From CAVUNY01 sp963768585 (GTDB taxonomy: Bacteria; Chloroflexota; Anaerolineae; Anaerolineales; Anaerolineaceae), in contig CAVYIF010000002.1 of the NCBI GenBank assembly GCA_963768585.1, positions 184,308 through 248,307 of the forward strand: a stretch of 64,000 bases of DNA, given 5' to 3'. Made by a program: the position numbers and the translations under genes. Below the pieces are notes generated by a model. It was given only the letters and a program-made list of their open reading frames with translations, searched no databases and had not been told where the DNA came from. How positions within the stretch are numbered: the stretch's first letter is position 1; each line of letters opens with the position of its first letter. This document shows positions 59,278-64,000 of this stretch, one piece after another.

Positions 59278-60945
59278 GTGAGAAAAAACTGGATCTTTGT
59301 TTTCTTCTGGATATTCCCCCTGCTTTTTCTGGGATTTTTTTTCTTTTACCCACTGGGCACGATATTTGGCCTGGCAGGGCAGGCGGTCTCCGCGCGGGTA
59401 GGGGGAATCGATTGGGGCAGCCTCTGGAAACCACTGTGGTTCACGATCTGGCAGGCCGCAATTTCGATGGGATTGACCTTAATCCTGGGCCTGCCGGCCG
59501 CTTATCTTTTTGCGCGTTTCAAGTTCCGGGGGAAACGACTGCTGCGCGTGTTGATTTCGCTGCCGTTTATCATGCCGACCGTGGTGGTGGCAGCCGGGTT
59601 TAATGCGTTGATTGGCCCGCGCGGTTATATTAATCTGGCGCTGATGAATCTGCTCGGATTGAGCGCGCCCCCCATTAATTTACTGAATACATTGCTTGTA
59701 ATTCTCCTGGCCCATGTTTTCTACAACACATCGATTGTGATTCGCATGGTTGGGACGGCCTGGGCGCAACTTGATCCAAAATTGGAGCAGGCTGCCCGGA
59801 CTTTGGGCGCTCGGGCGCCGCAGGTATTCTTTGAAATCACTTTGCCATTATTAAAACAATCTATTCTGGCGGCTGCGCTGCTGGTATACCTGTTTGATTT
59901 CACCAGTTTTGGGGTGATTTTACTCCTGGGTGGGCCGAAATTTGCGACGCTCGAAGTGAACATATATATCCAGGCGCTGTTTATGCTCAACCTGCCCCAG
60001 GCCGCACTGCTTTCGGCGATTCAACTGGCATGTACGCTGTTATTAACCGTTTTATACCAGCGTGTAGCGCGGGGAAGGGATATACCGCTTTCACCTGTGC
60101 TGGACGGGGAAGGAATGGCCCCTCCCCGGGGTTGGCCGCAGCGCTTATTTGCTGGCATCGTGGTTGTAATTCTGGTGATCTGGTTGGTGCTGCCTTTAGG
60201 TGCGTTGGCATTACGCTCCGTATCTCGCCTGGAGGCCAACCGGGGACAGCATGGTGCAGTTCAAACCGGGTTAACGCTGGAATATTACAGTGCGTTGTTT
60301 GTCAACCGAAATGATTCTTTGTTTTATGTCCCTCCATGGGAGGCGATTAAGAATTCCACCTTGTATGCACTTCAGGCGGTGGCACTGTCTTTGGGGTTGG
60401 GTGTCTTGGCCACGTATGCTTTAAAAAACTTCCGCCGCTTTAATCGCTTGTTGGACCCGCTTTTGATGCTGCCCCTGGGCGCTTCGGCTGTCACCCTGGG
60501 ACTGGGATTTGTGATTGTATTTAATCGCCCGCCGCTGGATCCTGGTTCTTTTCCTTTTTTAATTCCAATTGCGCATAGTCTTGTGGCGCTGCCGTTTGTG
60601 ATTCGCACCTTGCAGCCCGCACTTGCGTCTATTCCTGTCAATCTGCGACAGGCTGCCGCCGTATTGGGCGCTTCACCATGGCGGGTGTGGTGGGAAGTGG
60701 ACCGCCCAATCCTGGCCCGCGCAGCCCTGGTCAGCGCCATTTTTGCCTTTACAATATCGCTCGGAGAATTTGGCGCAACGACCTTTCTTGTCCGACCCGA
60801 GACCCCGACATTGCCAGTTGCCATATTTCGATTTTTGACACTGCCTGGCGCGCTCAATTACGGCCAGGCCCTGGCGATGGCCACCATACTGATGGTGCTG
60901 TGCGGAACTGCGATCGCTGTGATGGAACGGATCAGTGAAAATTAG
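59278..60945 (+). CDS. thiP: Thiamine ABC transporter permease (fused two-domain ThiP-like)
   Basis: 555 residues from GTG 59278. Two tandem BPD-transporter domains: the first has FIMPTVVVAAGFNALIGPRG and the EAA-like loop EQAARTLGARAPQVFFEITL; the second has SLVALPFVIRTLQPALASIP and RQAAAVLGASPWRVWWEVDR. This two-in-one layout matches ThiP/FbpB. It would import thiamine or TPP with ThiB and an ATPase, but thiQ is not in the window. Twelve or so hydrophobic segments are expected. An earlier GTG (59203) is inside the hairpin and gives an uncharacteristic N-terminus. Confidence 0.9.
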   Translation: MRKNWIFVFFWIFPLLFLGFFFFYPLGTIFGLAGQAVSARVGGIDWGSLWKPLWFTIWQAAISMGLTLILGLPAAYLFARFKFRGKRLLRVLISLPFIMPTVVVAAGFNALIGPRGYINLALMNLLGLSAPPINLLNTLLVILLAHVFYNTSIVIRMVGTAWAQLDPKLEQAARTLGARAPQVFFEITLPLLKQSILAAALLVYLFDFTSFGVILLLGGPKFATLEVNIYIQALFMLNLPQAALLSAIQLACTLLLTVLYQRVARGRDIPLSPVLDGEGMAPPRGWPQRLFAGIVVVILVIWLVLPLGALALRSVSRLEANRGQHGAVQTGLTLEYYSALFVNRNDSLFYVPPWEAIKNSTLYALQAVALSLGLGVLATYALKNFRRFNRLLDPLLMLPLGASAVTLGLGFVIVFNRPPLDPGSFPFLIPIAHSLVALPFVIRTLQPALASIPVNLRQAAAVLGASPWRVWWEVDRPILARAALVSAIFAFTISLGEFGATTFLVRPETPTLPVAIFRFLTLPGALNYGQALAMATILMVLCGTAIAVMERISEN

Positions 60946-60952
60946 ACCCTTG

Positions 60953-60961
60953 TGATATGAT
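60953..60961 (+). promoter_or_regulatory. Extended -10 promoter element, possibly leaderless
   Basis: TGATATGAT (TGn plus TATGAT at 60956-60961) lies six bases upstream of ATG 60968, so transcription may start at or next to the start codon. No ribosome binding site is seen for that gene. The -35 region is weak (CAGTGA). Confidence 0.45.
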
Positions 60962-60967
60962 TTAATT

Positions 60968-61318
60968 ATGGAACCGATTCATTTTATCGACGAACCGGTT
61001 GAAGTCTTTTTTGACCAGCCACCAGTTTTGGAAAAGAAACCACCCTGTCCTGATGGATTCGTCTGGAATGGGGAGCGCTTTCTTGTTACCAACCTGCTTG
61101 CCGAGTGGTTCGATTACCAACGGAAGGGACGGATGGCGAAAAATATGCGCCCCGAGCATGCCGCACGAGCGTCCGTAAGGGGATCGTGGGGGGTAGGACG
61201 GATTTTCTTTCGGGTGTTAGTTGAAGGTGGGCGTACTTTTGAGATTTATTATGACCGCTCTCCGTTAGATGCCGACCGCCGTAAAGGCAACTGGTTTTTA
61301 CTGCTGGAAAGATCTTAA
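60968..61318 (+). CDS. DUF6504-like small protein
   Basis: 116 residues with no membrane segment. FIDEPVEVFFDQPP, then WNGERFLVTNLLAEWFDYQRK, and ILFRVLVEGG-like GRIFFRVLVEGGRTFEIYYD resemble the DUF6504 family. Its role is unknown. The 3' end overlaps the convergent radical-SAM gene by four bases, suggesting that expression of the two may interfere. The leaderless promoter upstream is the probable start of transcription. Confidence 0.7.
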   Translation: MEPIHFIDEPVEVFFDQPPVLEKKPPCPDGFVWNGERFLVTNLLAEWFDYQRKGRMAKNMRPEHAARASVRGSWGVGRIFFRVLVEGGRTFEIYYDRSPLDADRRKGNWFLLLERS

Positions 61319-62535
61319 AATAACACCATCTGGTGCGGCGTCTGGCGGCCGTCCATTAAGATGAATGGCTCGGCACGCTGGGTGCGAATCCCCAGGGCCT
61401 TTAAATCATCTATCTGGCGGATGCGCATACGACGGCGGGCTGCCAGAATCTTTCGGGCGCTGTGCGGGCCAATGCCAGGGATTCGCAGCAGTTCATGCAG
61501 ATCGGCGATGTTGATTTCGACTGGCTTGTGGCCTAAATTTATTTTTGCCCAGGCCAGTTTAGGGTCGGTATCCAAGGGAAGTTGGCCGTTTTCATTTAGT
61601 GGAAGGTCCTCAAAAGAAAATCCATAATCTCTCAGCAAGAAATCTGCCTGGTACAGACGGTGGGTACGCCAGGGGTTGACTGCTGGCTGCCCTGCAAGCG
61701 GTGTTCCCGATACGGGAGAAAAACCGGAAAAATATACCCTGGCCAGGCGCAGTTTGCGGTGAAGGTATTCACTGGTGCGTAATAATTCGAGGTCAGTTTC
61801 ACCCGATCCGCCGGCCACAAACTGGGTAACCGATGAAGGCCAGTGTCCATTCCAACTTGAATAGCCCGGTTTCGTCCGCCGGATTTCATCGATCCAACGC
61901 AGCGGGGCGAGCAGTTCTTCCAGAAATATTTTCTGCGGGGCCAGCCTGGAGAGCCGTTCGGTGGTAGGAGCTTCCAGATTGATCGAAACCCGGTCCGCGA
62001 GCTGCATGGCGCGTTCTACCTGGTCGCGTTCGGCCCCAGGCATTATTTTCAGGTGCAGATAGCCGGTGTATGAAAGCTTGCTGCGCAACACTTCCGCCGT
62101 ATCAATCAACCGGTCCTGGGTGCGCATGCCGCCACCAGCCACACCTGAACTGAGGAAAATACCCTTCGCAATTCCGGAGCGGAAAATTTTCATATATGTG
62201 TGTGCCAGTTCATCCGGTGTGAATGTTGTGCGGCGGAAATCTCGCCCGGCGCGAAAGGCGCAGTAATAACAGTTTCGTTCACAGGCCGAGGTCAGCAAGG
62301 TCTTGAGCAGGGGCATGCTCTGACCATTCGGCAGGCGGGCGTTGGTGATGGGTAATTCGGCCGGGCTGCACGGTCCGCTGTGCTTGTTTGAGACTTGGGC
62401 AGGCGCAGGTTGGAACAATGGACAATTTTCCACCGTATTTGGGACAGCAGGTGCAGGAGATTGGTTGCCCACTTCCTCCGCAGGCTCAAAATGCATGAAC
62501 GGTTCTAATCCAACGAGCTTTTGAATGCTATCCAT
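61315..62535 (-). CDS. Radical SAM protein with helix-hairpin-helix domain (putative DNA modification/repair type)
   Basis: 406 residues. The [4Fe-4S] cluster motif is SACERNCYYCAFRAGRD (CxxxCxxC). The barrel part follows with GIFLSSGVAGGGMRTQDRLI, INLEAPTTERLSRLAP and QFVAGGSGETDLELL. The end (HELLRIPGIGPHSARKILAA) is a helix-hairpin-helix that binds DNA, then the RRRMRIRQIDDLKALG repeat. This is the 'putative DNA modification/repair radical SAM' family (TIGR03916 type). Start ATG 62535 (MDSIQKLVG). The residues 15-70 linker is long and low in complexity. The transcript may be leaderless: see the promoter at 62542-62570. Confidence 0.88.
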   Translation of the reverse strand: MDSIQKLVGLEPFMHFEPAEEVGNQSPAPAVPNTVENCPLFQPAPAQVSNKHSGPCSPAELPITNARLPNGQSMPLLKTLLTSACERNCYYCAFRAGRDFRRTTFTPDELAHTYMKIFRSGIAKGIFLSSGVAGGGMRTQDRLIDTAEVLRSKLSYTGYLHLKIMPGAERDQVERAMQLADRVSINLEAPTTERLSRLAPQKIFLEELLAPLRWIDEIRRTKPGYSSWNGHWPSSVTQFVAGGSGETDLELLRTSEYLHRKLRLARVYFSGFSPVSGTPLAGQPAVNPWRTHRLYQADFLLRDYGFSFEDLPLNENGQLPLDTDPKLAWAKINLGHKPVEINIADLHELLRIPGIGPHSARKILAARRRMRIRQIDDLKALGIRTQRAEPFILMDGRQTPHQMVLF

Positions 62536-62541
62536 AACTTG

Positions 62542-62570
62542 ATTATAGAACAAATTTTCATAAAATGAAA
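62542..62570 (-). promoter_or_regulatory. Promoter of the radical-SAM gene, leaderless arrangement
   Basis: On the minus strand TTTCAT (62570-62565) is followed after 17 bases by TATAAT (62547-62542). The ATG at 62535 lies six bases after the -10, where transcription should begin, so the mRNA may have no leader. Confidence 0.6.
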
Positions 62571-62583
62571 GGGGGTATTTGGA

Positions 62584-62623
62584 ATAAAAAAAGAGCGGGT
62601 TCTGATAGGCTCAGAACCTGCTC
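62584..62623 (-). terminator. Rho-independent terminator of the site-2 protease gene
   Basis: On the minus strand GAGCAGGTTCTGA and TCAGAACCCGCTC form a 13-base stem with one G-T pair, followed by a run of T (the A run at 62586-62592). It lies 18 bases after the stop codon of the gene at 62641. Confidence 0.88.
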
Positions 62624-62640
62624 CCTCAAAAGAGGTTGAT

Positions 62641-63831
62641 TCACATCAGCGCCGTAAATGGCACCGGTGAAAACGTCAACAAAAACACGATCAGCGCTAT
62701 CACCGCCAGGACCTTACGGCGGTTATCTAAAGGGGTGATCTGGTCGAGAGGTTCTGCATAGCTGCGGCCTAACAAAAAGATTAACGCTGCCCACAGCCAC
62801 CAGCCCATCCAAAATATTCCCAGAAGAACCAGTGCACCCAGGACAAATGGCAGCAGGTTGCGGGCCTTCTTTCGCCCCAGCAGCACATACAACACATGCC
62901 CGCCGTCCAATTGACCGGCCGGGATCAGGTTCATAGCAGTAACCAGCAGACCGATCCAACCGGCCCATGCCACCTGGTGCAGGTTGACATCCAATCCGCC
63001 CAATGGTATTGGCGATCCTGTAAAGAAATAGCGCAGCCAATAAAGCACCGGGCTCAAACCCGCATACGTGGCCGGAGAGGGGAGCATCTGGCCGAAAACG
63101 GCAAACTTCGAGAGCAAATATAGGATCGAATTGCCTTCCAGTTGGATCATTTGGCCCGGACCGACCTGCAGTCGTGTGGTCTGTGACAGCGAAAGGCCAA
63201 TCAGCAGCACCGGGATCGCCACCACCAATCCAGACAGAGGTCCGGCAATGCCGATATCCAGCAGGATCTTGCGATTCTTGGGGGGCTCTTTCATATTTAT
63301 AAAGGCCCCCATTGTGCCAATCTGGCTGAAAGGCATGGGAATAAAGTACGGCAGCGTGACATGTACACCGTGGTGACGACCTACCAGGTAGTGGCCAAAT
63401 TCATGGCAGCCCAGGATCGCCATCAGGCTGACGGCGAATGGCCAACCATTGGAGATGATGGTCAAAACGGCCTGGAATGGATCCGAAGGGAGGGCCGTCT
63501 GGATATTGAATGTGGCGCCAACCAGGAGAACGCTTAAGATGGTCAGGATGGCTAAAACCAGATTGACCATAGGATTGGACGGGTTGGGTTTGGGCATGCC
63601 CGGGATGATCAGAACGACATGCCGGTCTTCATCCCAACGGAAGAGAGGGGTCAGGTTATAAGGCTTCAGCCACCCGGCCAGCTGATCGTAAGATTTTTCG
63701 GAGTCTTGCCGGAGAAGACCGCGATAACGGGCAAGATAAGGGGTTTTATCTGTTCCCAGGGTGATATCTTGGATCGAAAGTACCCGGGTGACCAGGGCAT
63801 CGATCAATTCATTGTTATAGGTTAGATCCAT
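62641..63831 (-). CDS. Site-2 protease family (M50) integral membrane metalloprotease
   Basis: 396 residues. An N-terminal soluble domain of about 100 residues (ITLGTDKTPYLARYRGLLRQ) precedes the membrane part. LGCHEFGHYLVGRHHGVHV holds the HExxH zinc motif and NLIPAGQLDGGHVLYVLLG the NPxxxxDG-type second motif. Several hydrophobic segments, then a C-terminal one ending LLTFSPVPFTALM. Such enzymes cleave membrane proteins inside the bilayer, often to release transcription factors. Target unknown. The ATG at 63831 is used. A clear terminator follows the gene. Confidence 0.93.
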   Translation of the reverse strand: MDLTYNNELIDALVTRVLSIQDITLGTDKTPYLARYRGLLRQDSEKSYDQLAGWLKPYNLTPLFRWDEDRHVVLIIPGMPKPNPSNPMVNLVLAILTILSVLLVGATFNIQTALPSDPFQAVLTIISNGWPFAVSLMAILGCHEFGHYLVGRHHGVHVTLPYFIPMPFSQIGTMGAFINMKEPPKNRKILLDIGIAGPLSGLVVAIPVLLIGLSLSQTTRLQVGPGQMIQLEGNSILYLLSKFAVFGQMLPSPATYAGLSPVLYWLRYFFTGSPIPLGGLDVNLHQVAWAGWIGLLVTAMNLIPAGQLDGGHVLYVLLGRKKARNLLPFVLGALVLLGIFWMGWWLWAALIFLLGRSYAEPLDQITPLDNRRKVLAVIALIVFLLTFSPVPFTALM

Positions 63832-63865
63832 AGGCGTCTTCCACGTGACCTAAGTGAAAAGAAGG

Positions 63866-63959
63866 CGGGAATGGATGGGGGTCGAACCCACCGCGGCCCG
63901 CAACGCGACCCGCCACCGGTTTTGAAGACCGAGAAGCCCACCGGGACTTATCCACTCCC
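63866..63959 (-). tRNA. selC: Selenocysteine tRNA (tRNA-Sec, anticodon TCA)
   Basis: A 94-base RNA with an 8-bp acceptor stem (GGGAGTGG / CCATTCCC with one G-T pair), anticodon loop CTTCAAA with anticodon TCA, a T-arm with loop TTCGACC, and a long variable arm. The 13-bp acceptor-T coaxial helix (8 + 5) and long extra arm are the marks of bacterial tRNA-Sec. The 3' end is CCT in the DNA rather than CCA. The organism is therefore expected to insert selenocysteine at UGA in some genes; selA/selB/selD are not in this window. Confidence 0.9.
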
Positions 63960-64000
63960 AAAAAGCAAGGATACCCTGATTGAATTGGCTTGTCAATTGA

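Noticed and set aside
1..64000. CRISPR arrays, insertion sequences, prophage genes
   Set aside because: No regularly spaced direct repeats, transposase, integrase or phage proteins seen on reading either strand.

Overview
The window looks like a chromosomal segment from a Chloroflexota bacterium, most likely class Anaerolineae. The reasons are an archaeal/eukaryotic-type prolyl-tRNA synthetase, a ten-GAF sensor kinase, a DUF4388 protein paired with a small GTPase, the rpsO-pnp neighbourhood, and many predicted products with a Chloroflexota flavour. This placement is inferred from gene content, not from a database search.

Layout. (1) 1-4.8 kb, mostly minus strand: start of pnp, rpsO with its promoter and terminator, a helical-repeat protein, proS, a LOG-type gene broken by an internal deletion, and a MazG-like pyrophosphohydrolase. 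A badly decayed secreted-protein gene lies between rpsO and pnp. (2) 4.8-37.9 kb, plus strand: a 33 kb surface-glycan cluster behind a consensus promoter (TTGACA-N17-TATAAT). It begins with an EPS-type wHTH regulator and encodes GDP-fucose synthase, a Wzm/Wzt-type ABC exporter, a PseB-like dehydratase, two NeuB-type nonulosonate synthases, three CTP-dependent sugar cytidylyltransferases (one fused to a KdsC-like HAD phosphatase), many glycosyltransferases, modifying enzymes and GT-C-like membrane proteins. No aminotransferase or hydrolysing UDP-sugar epimerase is visible, so the sugar made is uncertain. (3) 37.9-43.8 kb: peptidase T (frameshifted), a PQQ-type sugar dehydrogenase lipoprotein, a small Cys-rich protein, and a convergent kbl operon. 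(4) 43.9-57.2 kb, plus strand: a signalling island with a DUF4388-wHTH protein, a conservon (CvnD)-like GTPase, an alpha/beta hydrolase, a V4R-like protein, a beta-helix protein, a response regulator with a degenerate GGDEF domain, a 2315-residue ten-GAF histidine kinase, a stand-alone receiver, and a second alpha/beta hydrolase whose nucleophile serine is glycine. I consider this the best candidate for an undescribed system. (5) 57.2-61 kb: a TPP-riboswitch-controlled thiamine operon (thiN, a disrupted thiB, thiP). (6) 61-64 kb: a DUF6504-like protein, a radical-SAM/HhH protein, a site-2 protease and tRNA-Sec (selC).

At least six genes carry frame disruptions, several at short homopolymers. 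This pattern suggests sequencing errors for many of them, though the LOG gene (internal deletion) and the secreted-protein gene look truly decayed. Start sites were set by ribosome binding sites, overlaps and family starts where possible. Family names are recognised by eye from motifs and are unverified.
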